This document shows positions 44,631 to 54,699 of a DNA stretch of 64,000 nt, piece by piece. The notes beneath the pieces are model-generated. The model did not search any database. It saw only the letters and a list, made by a program, of their open reading frames with translations, and was not told the origin of the DNA. The stretch's first letter is position 1; each line of letters begins with the position of its first letter. The stretch covers positions 99,069 through 163,068 of the forward strand of contig NZ_FJUR01000003.1 in the NCBI RefSeq assembly GCF_900067135.1, written 5' to 3'. Source of the stretch: Rhizobium sp. 9140 (lineage in GTDB: Bacteria; Pseudomonadota; Alphaproteobacteria; Rhizobiales; Rhizobiaceae). The position numbers and the translations under genes were made by a program.

Positions 44631-45275
44631 ATGAACAAAACGCGTATTTGGCTTATGCGCCGCATCATCCTGAGTGCATTTGCAGCGATTCTGATGGCCG
44701 CAATGTCAGGCCCGGCGTTGGCGGCAGCAAGAGGAGCCACGGTCACAAGCGTCAATCTGAGGGCGGGGCCTGGAACATGGTATCCCGTGGTTACCGCGAT
44801 GCCGCCAAGTGCAGCTCTTACCGTTTATGGGTGCCTCGACGCAGCCTCCTGGTGCGATGTGTCGTGGGGTGGTGCGCGCGGCTGGGTCTCCTCGAACTAT
44901 GTCAGCATCTACTATCAGGGTCAAACGGTCGCAATATCACCGGCACTCATTCCGGCGATCGGCTTGACTGTTGTTGCGTTTAACCAAGCCTATTGGAACA
45001 ACCACTATGCCAGCCAACCATGGCACGGGCAGTGGAACAGCTATTATGCCCCAGGTGGCCGCGCTGCCGCTGTGCGTGGTCCTTACGGCGGCGGTGCGGC
45101 CGCGCGGGGAGGGTGTGTAGGCCCGGCCTGTGGTGGTTCCGGCGTCGTGCGCGGTCCCAATGGCGGCGGTGCGGCCGCGCGGGGAGTTTGCGGACCGGAA
45201 CGGTGCGCCGGTGGTGCCGTCATGCGGCGGCCTGGTGGCGGAGTTGAGTTTCGCAGGGGCGTCATAGAGCGTTAA
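44631..45275 (+). CDS. Exported SH3-domain protein with Gly/Ala-rich C-terminal repeats
   Basis: 214 residues. Signal peptide ending GPALAAA. A bacterial SH3 domain (about 36-98) has the standard VNLRAGPGTWYPVVTAMP and GARGWVSSNYV. A hydrophobic segment then leads to a low-complexity tail with two near-identical repeats (VRGPYGGGAAARG and VRGPNGGGAAARG), matched by a DNA repeat at about 45075-45105 and 45150-45185. Such proteins are small envelope proteins of unknown role in rhizobia and relatives. Cell-wall or surface interaction is plausible. Confidence 0.75.
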   Translation: MNKTRIWLMRRIILSAFAAILMAAMSGPALAAARGATVTSVNLRAGPGTWYPVVTAMPPSAALTVYGCLDAASWCDVSWGGARGWVSSNYVSIYYQGQTVAISPALIPAIGLTVVAFNQAYWNNHYASQPWHGQWNSYYAPGGRAAAVRGPYGGGAAARGGCVGPACGGSGVVRGPNGGGAAARGVCGPERCAGGAVMRRPGGGVEFRRGVIER

Positions 45276-45542
45276 GGCGAACCTTTCAGGGTGGCCAGTT
45301 GCAGGAAAGCGCACGCCGTTCCCGTTCAAATCCGGACCGTCAGCCATGACGTCGGATAGGCTGAGGCGGTTCACCGCCTCGGCATCTTCGGTCAAAAAGG
45401 TGTGGACCAGCCTGCCGGTGCAGAAACACCGTAACAACGCACCATGCACAGGAGATCAACTTTGGATCATCGCCCAATTAGTCGCCCCCCGACTTCCGGT
45501 CTGTCCAAGACTGCCCGGAGCGGACCTTCCGGTACACTGTCA

Positions 45543-46196
45543 ATGTGGGCGCGCGGTCTGGCGACCTCGGCGATGGCGCTCTCCGTCACCGCCTGTGCAA
45601 CCACGCCGCCACCGTCTCAAGCGCTGTCTTCGTCGGCATATCTACGCCCGACCTCGGACAAGATGAGGCCCTACGCGTACCGTCGGCCGGATGCGAATTT
45701 CGCCGCCTACAGTCGCGTCATTATTCCTCCCACGATGATCTACGCAGGGCCCGACGCACAGTTTGGCAAGATGTCCGCCACAGATAAGCAGGCACTCGCC
45801 AGCTACATGCATCAGGAATTCTCCAAGGTTCTTGGCCGACGCTTTCAGCCCGTAGCGCAGGCGGGGCCAGGTACGTTACGCGCCAGGCTGACCCTGACCG
45901 GTGCGGAAGCAAGCACACCGGTGCTATCCACCGTCTCGCATGTTTTCCCGGGCGGGCTCGTTGTCAATGCCGGCGCTCAGGCAATTGGCGGCCGCGGCAC
46001 GTTCTCAGGCTGGGTTTCCTATGCTGTCGAGATCGAGGACGCTGAAACCGGCTCCCTGCTCTACGCCCATGTTGCGAGCAGGAGCGCCAACGCGCTCGAC
46101 ATCACCGCCAATTTCCGGGGGCTCGACGCGGCGAGGGCCGGAGTACGCTCAGCGGCAGACCAGCTGGGCAACGAACTGGCCGGCACATCCAGATAG
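45543..46196 (+). CDS. DUF3313-type lipoprotein
   Basis: 217 residues from the ATG at 45543; an in-frame ATG at 45444 would add 33 atypical residues. The lipobox LSVTAC (cysteine at about 17) marks a lipoprotein. The sequence SAYLRPTSDKMRPYAYRRPD, then YSRVIIPPTMIYAGPDAQFG and DKQALASYMHQEFSKVLG resembles DUF3313. The C-terminus contains a glycine/valine-rich pair of strands. Function unknown; envelope-localised. Confidence 0.65.
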   Translation: MWARGLATSAMALSVTACATTPPPSQALSSSAYLRPTSDKMRPYAYRRPDANFAAYSRVIIPPTMIYAGPDAQFGKMSATDKQALASYMHQEFSKVLGRRFQPVAQAGPGTLRARLTLTGAEASTPVLSTVSHVFPGGLVVNAGAQAIGGRGTFSGWVSYAVEIEDAETGSLLYAHVASRSANALDITANFRGLDAARAGVRSAADQLGNELAGTSR

Positions 46197-46328
46197 CTGT
46201 GGATGCCAATTGCCTCTTTCGCTTCGCCCAAAGCGGCCGGCGGCGTCCTGGCGTCAAAACAAGAAAACTCGGTGGGCTAAAGATTGCCGGCCTCACAAAC
46301 TAACTTTTGCATAAAGAGGGAACCCATA

Positions 46329-46733
46329 ATGGTTCGTAAATACATCTACTGGGTTAGCACAGCGATGTTGTGCGTAATTTACCCTGTTGCGACGATCTTC
46401 TCTATGGTTCAAGGCGACACCTTCAGCCAGGTTGACGGGGCATTGGTCTACCCGGCATATCTCCCGACAATCCTGACGGCCGTGAAGCTTGTGGGTCCCG
46501 CGATGATCCTCGCGCGGATTAGTGTCTTCCTGAGTGACCTCGCCTATCTCGGCATGCTCTATTATGTGTTGCTGGCTCTCTCGGCGCATCTCGTCGCCGC
46601 CGAATACGCCGGATCGGTCCAGTCTGTCGTCGGGCTGGCGGCGCTTGTTGCGTCCTTCGTGACCCAAAATGCGGCGCGCAAGAAAAAGTCGCCTTACTCA
46701 CCGGAGGGTGCGGCGTGCTTTGGCGCGTCTTGA
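46329..46733 (+). CDS. DoxX-like small four-TM membrane protein
   Basis: 134 residues, with four hydrophobic segments: YIYWVSTAMLCVIYPVATIF, a proline-interrupted LVYPAYLPTILTAVKLVGPA, LAYLGMLYYVLLALSAHLV and VVGLAALVASFVTQ. The pattern suits the DoxX/DoxX_2 family, whose members have poorly known roles. It stands alone before the efflux genes. Confidence 0.6.
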   Translation: MVRKYIYWVSTAMLCVIYPVATIFSMVQGDTFSQVDGALVYPAYLPTILTAVKLVGPAMILARISVFLSDLAYLGMLYYVLLALSAHLVAAEYAGSVQSVVGLAALVASFVTQNAARKKKSPYSPEGAACFGAS

Positions 46734-46869
46734 AATGGCGAGGTTCGTGGCGCGTGTCTCAGCCCGGTCGGCCCATAGGCTCGCTATACCCAGACCGCGC
46801 CAATTCCAGCTCCGCCACCACACCTTTCAGAACTCGTCCCGAGGGTTCGAACACCAAGAGAAGCGTATC

Positions 46870-47940
46870 ATGGCCCTACTAACGCGCATCAGTCCGGCGA
46901 TATCGCTCGCACTGCTAACAGCTTGCGCTCCCGCGGAACAGCCTGTGCCCAAGGAGGCGCGATACGTCGAGACGATCGTCATTGAGGCGACGGAAGTTTC
47001 CGGTACCACCTCGACCTCCGGCAAAATCAGCGCACGCATCCAGGCCGACCTTTCCTTTCGTGTCGGCGGACGAATTGCGGAGCGGATGGTGGACGTCGGC
47101 GACCACGTGAAGGCCGGGCAGGTTCTCGCGCGTATCGATGACAAAGAGCAAAAGGCCGATCTGCAGGTGGCTTTGGCAAACCTCCGGTCCGCACAGGCGC
47201 AGAGGACCCAGGCACAACTGTCATATACCCGTCAGCAAAGCCTGATCGCTACTTCCGTGACGACCCAGGCCGCAGTCGACAGCGCGCGTGAGGCCCTTCT
47301 CACCGCACAGGCCACCGTCCGGTCGGCGGAGGCCCAGGTGGATACAGCGAAGGATACATTGCAGCAAACGGTCCTGAAATCAGAGGCCGACGGCATCATC
47401 ACGGCTCGCAATGCTGAGGTCGGTCAGGTCGTGCAAGCTGCTCAAGCAATTGTTTCGCTCGCCTATGACGGCCCGCGGGATGCCGTTATCAATATTGATG
47501 AGGCCGCTTTGCTCGGTCGCGGGGTCGAAGACGTGGCTGAGGTCAGGCTTTTGTCCGGCGGCGGGACGTACAAGGCAAGAGTGCGCGAGGTCTCACCCAG
47601 CCTTGACACGACGACGGGAACCATCCGGGTCAAGCTTGGTCTTGAAGGTGGGCTTGATGCACCGCTCGGCAGCAGTGTCGTCGTGACTGCCAGATACAAG
47701 CCACAAACGGTGATCGAGCTGCCCTGGTCGTCCATGGCATCCTCAGATGGACGTCCCGCCGTCTGGCTTGTCGACCCAAACACCCGGGCGGTGTCACTTC
47801 ATCCCGTGGGTGTCACCAGCTACGCCGTCGAACGATTTTCTGTGGGATCTGGTCTGAACGCAAACGACGTGGTTGTTTCCAACGGCACCAAGTTTCTGAG
47901 TGACGGCGACGTCGTGACTTTCGAAGGAGCGACGCCATGA
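46870..47940 (+). CDS. RND efflux periplasmic adaptor, first of two (lipoprotein)
   Basis: 356 residues from the ATG at 46870 with an AAGAGAAG site. Lipobox LLTAC. The membrane-fusion-protein order is visible: a barrel-sandwich half (VGDHVKAGQVLARIDDKEQ), an alpha hairpin (SAQAQRTQAQLSYTRQQSL; TAQATVRSAEAQVDTAKD), the second sandwich half (ADGIITARNAEVGQVVQAA) and a beta barrel. It links the RND pump to an outer-membrane channel. Its stop overlaps the second adaptor's start (ATGA). Confidence 0.87.
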   Translation: MALLTRISPAISLALLTACAPAEQPVPKEARYVETIVIEATEVSGTTSTSGKISARIQADLSFRVGGRIAERMVDVGDHVKAGQVLARIDDKEQKADLQVALANLRSAQAQRTQAQLSYTRQQSLIATSVTTQAAVDSAREALLTAQATVRSAEAQVDTAKDTLQQTVLKSEADGIITARNAEVGQVVQAAQAIVSLAYDGPRDAVINIDEAALLGRGVEDVAEVRLLSGGGTYKARVREVSPSLDTTTGTIRVKLGLEGGLDAPLGSSVVVTARYKPQTVIELPWSSMASSDGRPAVWLVDPNTRAVSLHPVGVTSYAVERFSVGSGLNANDVVVSNGTKFLSDGDVVTFEGATP

Positions 47941-49022
47941 AGAGAGTTCTTCAGCTATCGGTGCTGCTTTCGACCCTGGCGCTTTTGTCGGCGTGTGAGA
48001 AGGAAGAAAAAACCGCAATTGTGCAACCGCGACCCGTTCTTTTCCAGATCGCAGAGCCGTCCCCATCGGCGGCGTTCTCGCTGCCGGGCACGGTAGAAGC
48101 ACGGGTGCAGACCGAGTTCGGTTTCCGCATTCTCGGTCGCATCGTCACCCGCAAGGTGCTGGTCGGGGACTTCGTGAAGAAGGGCGATGTTCTGGCGACT
48201 ATTGACCCGCTGGCGCTCGAGCTAGCAGTCAGCAGCGCGCAGTCTGACCTCTCCAACAGCCAGGCGCAACTTGTCAACGCCCGCATCAACGAGGGTCGGC
48301 AACGCACCCTGTTCGAGAGGCGAAGCGGGACGAAGGCCACGTTCGAGACCGCGCAACAGGAACGTGAGACCGCCGAAGCCAATGTCAATAAGGCACAGGC
48401 CAATTTGGACAAGGCCAAGGAGCAGCTTGGCTACGCGCGCCTTGTTGCCGAATTCGACGGTCTTGTCACCGCAACTTCCGCCGACGTCGGTCAGGTGGTC
48501 TCCGCCGGTCAGACTGTTGTCACCCTGGCGCAGCCGGATGAGCGCGATGCCGTACTCGACGTTCCCGAAGCTGCAGGTGTGTTACTGAAGCCTGGAGCGG
48601 AATTCGATGTCGCCCTGCAACTCGACCCAGCGATCCACGCCAAGGGGCTGGTCCGCGAGATCGCACCCGAAGCGGAGGACACAACCCGCACTCGGCGGAC
48701 ACGGCTGACCCTCGTCAATCCACCGGAAGCGCTCCGACTTGGAGCAGTCATAACGGCCAGTACCAGCAGTGGTGAAACACCGCTCATCCGACTGCCTTCA
48801 TCTGCTGTGCGAGTGGACGGAGCAAATGCATTTGTCTGGATCATCGACGTCCCGACCGGAAAGGTGTCGTCGCGTTCGGTGACCATCGCCGAGCCGTTGG
48901 TCGTGGGTGGCACTGTGACTGTAACCGAAGGAATCAACCCCGGCGACCGCGTCGTCACCGCCGGCGTCAACACGCTTGAAGACGGTCAGACCGTCCGTAT
49001 CGATCAGGAGTCCGTGATTTGA
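47937..49022 (+). CDS. RND efflux periplasmic adaptor, second of two (lipoprotein)
   Basis: 361 residues. Lipobox LLSAC. Domains are as in the first adaptor: VGDFVKKGDVLATIDPLALE, a helical hairpin (DLSNSQAQLVNARINEGRQ to NVNKAQANLDKAKEQL), FDGLVTATSADVGQVVSAGQ, then barrel and membrane-proximal domains. It is similar in design to but clearly diverged from the first, so the pair probably forms a hetero-adaptor ring, as in TriAB of Pseudomonas. The stop overlaps the pump start (TTGA). Confidence 0.87.
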   Translation: MKRVLQLSVLLSTLALLSACEKEEKTAIVQPRPVLFQIAEPSPSAAFSLPGTVEARVQTEFGFRILGRIVTRKVLVGDFVKKGDVLATIDPLALELAVSSAQSDLSNSQAQLVNARINEGRQRTLFERRSGTKATFETAQQERETAEANVNKAQANLDKAKEQLGYARLVAEFDGLVTATSADVGQVVSAGQTVVTLAQPDERDAVLDVPEAAGVLLKPGAEFDVALQLDPAIHAKGLVREIAPEAEDTTRTRRTRLTLVNPPEALRLGAVITASTSSGETPLIRLPSSAVRVDGANAFVWIIDVPTGKVSSRSVTIAEPLVVGGTVTVTEGINPGDRVVTAGVNTLEDGQTVRIDQESVI

Positions 49023-52000
49023 AACCTTTCAACCTCTCGGAGTGGGCCCTCGAGCACCGCTCGCTCGTCTGGTACTTCATGATCGTCTTTAGTCTTGCTG
49101 GCGCCTTTTCCTACTTGAATCTCGGGCGCGAGGAAGACCCGAATTTCACCGTCAAGACGATGATCATCAATGTGCGGTGGCCCGGTGCATCCGCAGAAGA
49201 GGTCACGCGGCAGGTCACCGACAGGATCGAGAAGAAGCTCGAGGAGCTCGACGCCCTCGACTTCACACGCAGCGAGACGATTGCAGGACAGGCGACGGTC
49301 TATGTCGACCTTCTACCGACCACCAAGGCGAAGGACGTGGCAGGCAACTGGGTACGCGTCCGCAATATGATCGACGACATCAAGGGCGACTTCCCGAGTG
49401 GTGTAGTGGGTCCGTTCTTCAACGATAGCTTCGGCGATGTGTATGGCAACGTTTTCGCGTTCACCTCTGACGGCCTGACGCAGCGGCAGCTGAGGGATCT
49501 TGTGGAAGACACGCGCGTGAAACTGCTGAACGTCCCCAACGCCGGCAAGATCAACATTATCGGAGCGCAGGACGAGGTCGTGTATCTCGAGTTCTCGACC
49601 CGCAGAATCGCCGCGCTTGGCATCGATCAGCAGTCCGTCATCGAGACGCTGCAGGCGCAGAACGCCGTCGCCCAGTCCGGCTTCGTCGACGCAGGGCCGG
49701 AACGGATCGCAATTCGGGTTAGCGGCCAGTTCACGTCGGAGGACAGTCTCAAGGCGATCAATCTTCGGGTCAACGACCGCTTTTTCCCATTGACCGACAT
49801 TGCGACGATAAAGCGGGGCTACGTCGATCCACCGACGTCGCTGTTTCGCTTCAAGGGCGAGCCGGCGATTGGCCTTGCCGTCGGCATGACCCCCGGTGCC
49901 AATCTCACGACGTTTGGTGAGGCGCTGGACGAGGCTATGACGCGCGTCGTCGCCGATCTCCCGATCGGCGTGACAGTCGAACGGGTTTCCGACCAGCCGG
50001 CTGTCGTGGAAGAAGCGGTTTCCGGCTTTACCCGAGCCCTGTTCGAAGCCATCGCAATCGTTCTCGCGATCAGCTTCATCAGCCTTGGCTTTCGGGCCGG
50101 TCTCGTGGTGGCGATCTCGATTCCGCTCGTTCTGGCCATCACCTTTGTCGTCATGGAATACACTGGCATTTCACTTCAGCGCATCTCGCTGGGCGCGTTG
50201 ATCATCGCGCTCGGACTTCTCGTGGACGATGCTATGATCGCAGTCGAGATGATGGTTGCGCGGCTTGAAGTGGGCGACGATCTGCGCACGGCTGCGACCC
50301 ATGTATACACCTCGACCGCATTCCCGATGCTGACGGGTACGCTCGTTACTGTCGCCGGCTTCATCCCGATCGGCCTCAACAGCAGCGCGGCGGGCGAGTT
50401 TACCTTCACCCTGTTTGTCGTGATTGCCGTTTCGCTTGTCGCTTCCTGGGTGGTGGCAGTGTTATTCACCCCCCTGCTGGGCGTGACAATCCTGCCGAAA
50501 ACCATGAAATCTCACCATGATCAGAAGGGCCGCGTTGCGCGCGGTTTTGCCTGGCTCCTGGGCATTGCCATGCGCTGGCGTTGGATCACGATCATCGCCA
50601 CAGTGGTTGTCTTCGCACTGTCGCTTGGCGGTCTCGGCCTTGTACAGCAGCAGTTCTTTCCGGCTTCCGACCGCTTAGAACTCATTGTGGACTGGAGCAT
50701 GCCCCAAAACAGCACGATTGCCGAGACCGACCGGCAGATGGCGAAGTTTGAGCGCGAGAAGCTCACAGGCAATACCGACATCGACCATTGGTCGACCCAT
50801 GTCGGCGAAGGTGCGCCACGCTTCATCCTCTCCTACGACGTGCAGACGCCGGCTGTCTGGTTCGGACAGATCGTTATCGTCGCCAAGGATCTCGACTCGC
50901 GCGACAGGTTGCGTAAGGATCTTCAGGCCTATCTTGCGAAGACGTTCCCGGGGACCGATGCCTTCGTCAAACTGCTGGACATTGGTCCGCCCGTCGGCAA
51001 GCCAGTGCAGTACCGCCTCAGTGGCCCCGACATCCAGGGGGTTCGCGATCTTGCGCTGAAATTCGGCGCGGTGATCAACCGCCAGCCGCTACTGTCTAAC
51101 ATGACCTATGACTGGAACGAGCCGACGCGTGTCGTGAAGGTGGACGTTCTTCAGGACAAAGCGCGTCAGCTCGGCGTGTCGTCCGAGGATATCGCGAACG
51201 TGCTGAACAGTGTCGTCCAAGGGACTTCCATCACCCAGATCCGCGACGACATCTATCTGATCGATGCCATCGGCCGGGCCGAAGACGCCGAGCGTGGATC
51301 GATCGAGACGCTGCGCAATCTCCAGCTTCCGGGGGCGGACGGCAAATCTGTGCCGCTGTCCGCCGTTGCGAAATTCCGCTACGAACTCGAACAACCGAAG
51401 ATCGCGCGAAGAGACCGCATCCCGACGGTCACCATAAAGGCCGCCGTCGTCGGACCGACACAACCGGCAACCATTGTCGAACAGCTTAAACCTGACGTGC
51501 AGAAGTTCACCGACGCCCTTCCAGTGGGTTACAAGGTCGAGATCGGCGGTTCGGTGGAATCGAGCGCGGACTCGCAGGCTCCCATCATCGCCGTTGCGCC
51601 GCTGATGCTGTTTACAATGGTGACAATCCTTATGATCCAGCTTCAAAGCTTCAGCCGTCTCTTCCTGGTGTTCGCCGTCGCGCCGACCGCCGTGATCGGG
51701 GTGGTCGCGGCGCTCTTGCTTAGCAATGCGCCTATGGGCTTCGTCGCGATCCTCGGCGTGCTTGCCTTGATTGGCATCCTCATCCGAAACTCGGTTATTC
51801 TTGTTGTGCAGATCGAGCATCTGAGGAGCGAGGGCGTCGCGCCGTGGCAGGCCGTCTTCGAAGCGACCGAACACCGGATGCGCCCGATACTTTTGACGGC
51901 GGCGGCCGCCACTCTCGCGCTCATACCGATCTCGCGGGAGGTATTCTGGGGACCAATGGCTTACGCCATGATGGGAGGGATCGTTGTGGGCACGGTCCTG

Positions 52001-52084
52001 ACGCTCCTGTTCCTCCCGGCTCTCTACATCGCCTGGTTCCGGATACCTGCCCAGGATGCAGACGTGTCAACCGTCTCGGCGTGA
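49019..52084 (+). CDS. RND-family efflux pump inner-membrane transporter
   Basis: 1021 residues, starting at TTG inside the upstream stop. Typical HAE1-type build: TM1 near residues 14-34, a large periplasmic loop, TM2-6 at 335-500, the second loop, and TM8-12 at 850-1010. The proton-relay segment GALIIALGLLVDDAMIAVEMM has the paired aspartates. The repeat FVAILGVLALIGILIRNSVI is the matching region of the second half. It exports drugs or toxic compounds using proton influx. No TolC-type channel gene is in the cluster, so it must use one encoded elsewhere. Confidence 0.92.
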   Translation: MKPFNLSEWALEHRSLVWYFMIVFSLAGAFSYLNLGREEDPNFTVKTMIINVRWPGASAEEVTRQVTDRIEKKLEELDALDFTRSETIAGQATVYVDLLPTTKAKDVAGNWVRVRNMIDDIKGDFPSGVVGPFFNDSFGDVYGNVFAFTSDGLTQRQLRDLVEDTRVKLLNVPNAGKINIIGAQDEVVYLEFSTRRIAALGIDQQSVIETLQAQNAVAQSGFVDAGPERIAIRVSGQFTSEDSLKAINLRVNDRFFPLTDIATIKRGYVDPPTSLFRFKGEPAIGLAVGMTPGANLTTFGEALDEAMTRVVADLPIGVTVERVSDQPAVVEEAVSGFTRALFEAIAIVLAISFISLGFRAGLVVAISIPLVLAITFVVMEYTGISLQRISLGALIIALGLLVDDAMIAVEMMVARLEVGDDLRTAATHVYTSTAFPMLTGTLVTVAGFIPIGLNSSAAGEFTFTLFVVIAVSLVASWVVAVLFTPLLGVTILPKTMKSHHDQKGRVARGFAWLLGIAMRWRWITIIATVVVFALSLGGLGLVQQQFFPASDRLELIVDWSMPQNSTIAETDRQMAKFEREKLTGNTDIDHWSTHVGEGAPRFILSYDVQTPAVWFGQIVIVAKDLDSRDRLRKDLQAYLAKTFPGTDAFVKLLDIGPPVGKPVQYRLSGPDIQGVRDLALKFGAVINRQPLLSNMTYDWNEPTRVVKVDVLQDKARQLGVSSEDIANVLNSVVQGTSITQIRDDIYLIDAIGRAEDAERGSIETLRNLQLPGADGKSVPLSAVAKFRYELEQPKIARRDRIPTVTIKAAVVGPTQPATIVEQLKPDVQKFTDALPVGYKVEIGGSVESSADSQAPIIAVAPLMLFTMVTILMIQLQSFSRLFLVFAVAPTAVIGVVAALLLSNAPMGFVAILGVLALIGILIRNSVILVVQIEHLRSEGVAPWQAVFEATEHRMRPILLTAAAATLALIPISREVFWGPMAYAMMGGIVVGTVLTLLFLPALYIAWFRIPAQDADVSTVSA

Positions 52085-52146
52085 CCCTTGTATAAACTGG
52101 CGCGTTGAAAGCGCCCCGTAAAAAACTCAACCGGTTGGATCCATTC

Positions 52147-53277
52147 ATGCCCGTATCGCTTTTTGTCATTCTCAGTCGGTCATCCGGCAGGCTTGTGTTT
52201 TTAGCTTTGATTGCTTCTTTGTCGGGATGTGCATCGCGGCCGTCAGCAACGGTCCTCGAGCCCGTCTCGATAGGCCAGAATATGGGCCAGAAAGTCAGTC
52301 TCCTCGCCGTCACCAACCGGAACAAGGTCGAAAAGGACGGTGGCTTCGGCAGCAACTGGGCAGGGAACCTGACATACGAACGCTACGACTTCTCGGTGCC
52401 GCGCGAACGGACGGTCGCGGCCATCAGGTACCCGTCCAGTACTCCGGACACACGACGGGATTTTTTGGTCACCGGACGGGATCAACTGACCGAAGCGTCG
52501 TGGGTTGAGGCCGCAGGTCGTGCGGCGACCTCCGATGGCTCCGTCGCTCTTTTCGTTCACGGATATAACTACCGGTATCAGGAAGCCTTGTTCAGGGCGG
52601 CACAAATGGCTGCTGATGCCAGTACTATCAGCCCGATCCTGTTCTCTTGGCCATCCGCAGCAAGCGTGACCGGATACGTCACCGACCGGGATGCGGCACT
52701 TTATTCAAGGACAGAGCTCGAGCGCGTTCTGACGGTTCTTGCCAAAGCACCGAAGGTCAAGCGCATCATCCTGTTCGGTCACAGCATGGGCGGCTTCCTG
52801 TCTATGGAAGCGGTAAGACAGCTCAAGCTCGAAGGCCGTGATGATGTTCTCGGAAAGCTGCAAATTGTCCTGGCGGCCCCGGACATCGACGTCGATGTGT
52901 TCCGGGCACAACTCCTCGACATAGGTCGACTGAAGAACCCAATTACACTTCTTGTTTCGAAGACTGACCGCGCGTTATCCGTGTCGAGCCTGGTGGGCGG
53001 TGAACGACCCCGTGTTGGTCTCGTAGACATAGCCGATCCGCAAATAAGGGATGCGGCAATAAAGGCGAACGTTTCGGTCATCGATATCTCGTCCGTCGAG
53101 GCAAGCGACGGCCTAGGTCACGACCGGTATGCAACACTCGCCCGCTTTGGCGGCGAACTTGAAAAGGCCGAAGCGCGAGCACGCAACGGTGGGAACGTTG
53201 GCGCTTTCGTTTTCGACGCGGCGGGCGCGGCGGTCGCTACTCCGTTCCGGCTCGCCGGGCAGATCGCCCGGCAGTGA
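52147..53277 (+). CDS. DUF900-type alpha/beta-hydrolase lipoprotein
   Basis: 376 residues from the ATG at 52147 (the frame is open from a TTG at 52105). Lipobox LSGC after a short hydrophobic stretch (LVFLALIASLSGCAS). The hydrolase fold shows SVALFVHGYNYRYQEALFRA and the nucleophile elbow LFGHSMGGFLSMEAVR, then a terminal histidine candidate in LGHDRYATLARFG. DUF900 proteins are esterase-like and of unknown substrate. It follows the efflux pump by about 60 bases and may be co-transcribed. Confidence 0.75.
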   Translation: MPVSLFVILSRSSGRLVFLALIASLSGCASRPSATVLEPVSIGQNMGQKVSLLAVTNRNKVEKDGGFGSNWAGNLTYERYDFSVPRERTVAAIRYPSSTPDTRRDFLVTGRDQLTEASWVEAAGRAATSDGSVALFVHGYNYRYQEALFRAAQMAADASTISPILFSWPSAASVTGYVTDRDAALYSRTELERVLTVLAKAPKVKRIILFGHSMGGFLSMEAVRQLKLEGRDDVLGKLQIVLAAPDIDVDVFRAQLLDIGRLKNPITLLVSKTDRALSVSSLVGGERPRVGLVDIADPQIRDAAIKANVSVIDISSVEASDGLGHDRYATLARFGGELEKAEARARNGGNVGAFVFDAAGAAVATPFRLAGQIARQ

Positions 53278-53414
53278 TGGACTCAAGACACCGACGGAAC
53301 CATCGTATCAACCCTCTTCCTGCCGGGTGAAACCACTGACTTCGATGAGCATCAGGCCAGGCGTGACTCAAGCGGTCGGCTGGCAGCCACTCACTCTGTT
53401 TGGATTGAGGTTTT

Positions 53415-54605
53415 TTAATTGGACGCCTCTCCTAAGCGGTGAACGGCTGAGGTCGGCTGGCCAACCGAAATCCATTTCGCAAGACAACGCGGCAAGAAGA
53501 TCTGATCGATTACCATCTGTGCAGCCCCTACGAGGCCCGAGCCCTCGGTCTGTTGGACAACAACAATTCCGAGATCGCGGGTTACGAATGGAAGCGCGTG
53601 GCCATAGATCGATTGGCGCATTGAGGCGAGAAACAGATCGCCCAGCTGGGGCAGCGCACCACCGGCTACGATGACCGCGGGGTTCAAAACGTTGATGGTC
53701 GCGCCGAGAGCTCTTCCGATCGTCATGCCTGACATTGCAACAAGGCGCTGCGAGGTTTCGTCACCATATCTGACGCCTTCTGCGAGGTGACCCACCTGCA
53801 GGGGCGTCCCCTCTTCCTGGAGCCGCGCGAAATACGCACTCTCGCCACTTCTGCCCGCGGAGCCCGCCGCTCTGAGCAGTGCCTCCCCACCCGCTACCGC
53901 TTCCAAGCAACCGCGTCGCCCGCATCTGCAAAGTTCATCGCCACCCACCGTAATGTGACCAATGTTTCCCGCAGCGCCTTGCGCGCCGCGCATCACCCTG
54001 GAGTCGCTGACAACACCGCATCCGATGGCGAGATCCGCATTCAGATAAATGAAGTCGCGCTGGCCCTTCGCTACCCCGGTCCTCATCTCGGCCAAGGCCA
54101 ACATGTTGTCGCTCGTGTCCAGCCACACCGGTGCGTCGAATATCGAGGCCAGCCTCTCTCGCACCGGATAGCCGATCCAGCTCGTCGGGAGAGATGGCGA
54201 GTCAATCAAGGTGGCGGTCTCAAGGTTGCTGTGCGCAGGCAGCCCTACGCCGACGCCCCATACCTTTTCCCGCCCGATTTCGAGTTCGGCGAGCATCGAT
54301 TCCCAGCTCGACTGCGCGAATGCGAAGGCGTCGCGCGGGCCGGCGGAAAAATCGCTGGGACGGCTGCGGGTGGACAAGAGCTGTCCCGCGAGGTCGGCCA
54401 CACCCACGTGGAAGTGTGTGAGGTTTGCAAATCCAACCAAGATCGCGCCCGCACCAGCATTCAATCGAAGTTCGCGCGCTGCCCGCCCGCCTCTCGAGAC
54501 GCCAGCTTCCCCGTCAACGATGATCTCCGATTCCAGGAGCTGATTCACCCGGTCGCTGATGAGACCGCGACCCCAGGTGAGAGCGGCGGTGGAAAAGTCG
54601 GCCAC
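53415..54605 (-). CDS. ROK-family regulator truncated at its N-terminus and fused to IS sequence
   Basis: The native part is 53415-54577. It starts inside the DNA-binding winged helix (TWGRGLISDRVNQLLESEII) and continues into a full ROK domain with the zinc motif CRCGRRGCLE. The first nine residues (MADFSTAAL) come from the edge of IS copy C. The first 30-60 residues of the original protein are absent, including most of the helix-turn-helix, so specific DNA binding is unlikely. The remaining fold may still be made from the IS-supplied start. Confidence 0.75.
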   Translation of the reverse strand: MADFSTAALTWGRGLISDRVNQLLESEIIVDGEAGVSRGGRAARELRLNAGAGAILVGFANLTHFHVGVADLAGQLLSTRSRPSDFSAGPRDAFAFAQSSWESMLAELEIGREKVWGVGVGLPAHSNLETATLIDSPSLPTSWIGYPVRERLASIFDAPVWLDTSDNMLALAEMRTGVAKGQRDFIYLNADLAIGCGVVSDSRVMRGAQGAAGNIGHITVGGDELCRCGRRGCLEAVAGGEALLRAAGSAGRSGESAYFARLQEEGTPLQVGHLAEGVRYGDETSQRLVAMSGMTIGRALGATINVLNPAVIVAGGALPQLGDLFLASMRQSIYGHALPFVTRDLGIVVVQQTEGSGLVGAAQMVIDQIFLPRCLAKWISVGQPTSAVHRLGEASN

Positions 54606-54699
54606 GGTAGCGGCGGAATAGTCCGTCCGCGGGCGGAGTAAAATCCGGCCACCTATTTCCTTTCTGCAATGATCGCAGGAGGGACAGGGGATCTACACC

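Noticed and set aside
45070..45190. Possible CRISPR or tandem-repeat array
   Set aside because: The two similar units encode Gly/Ala repeats in frame within the SH3-domain protein. There are only two copies and no spacers.
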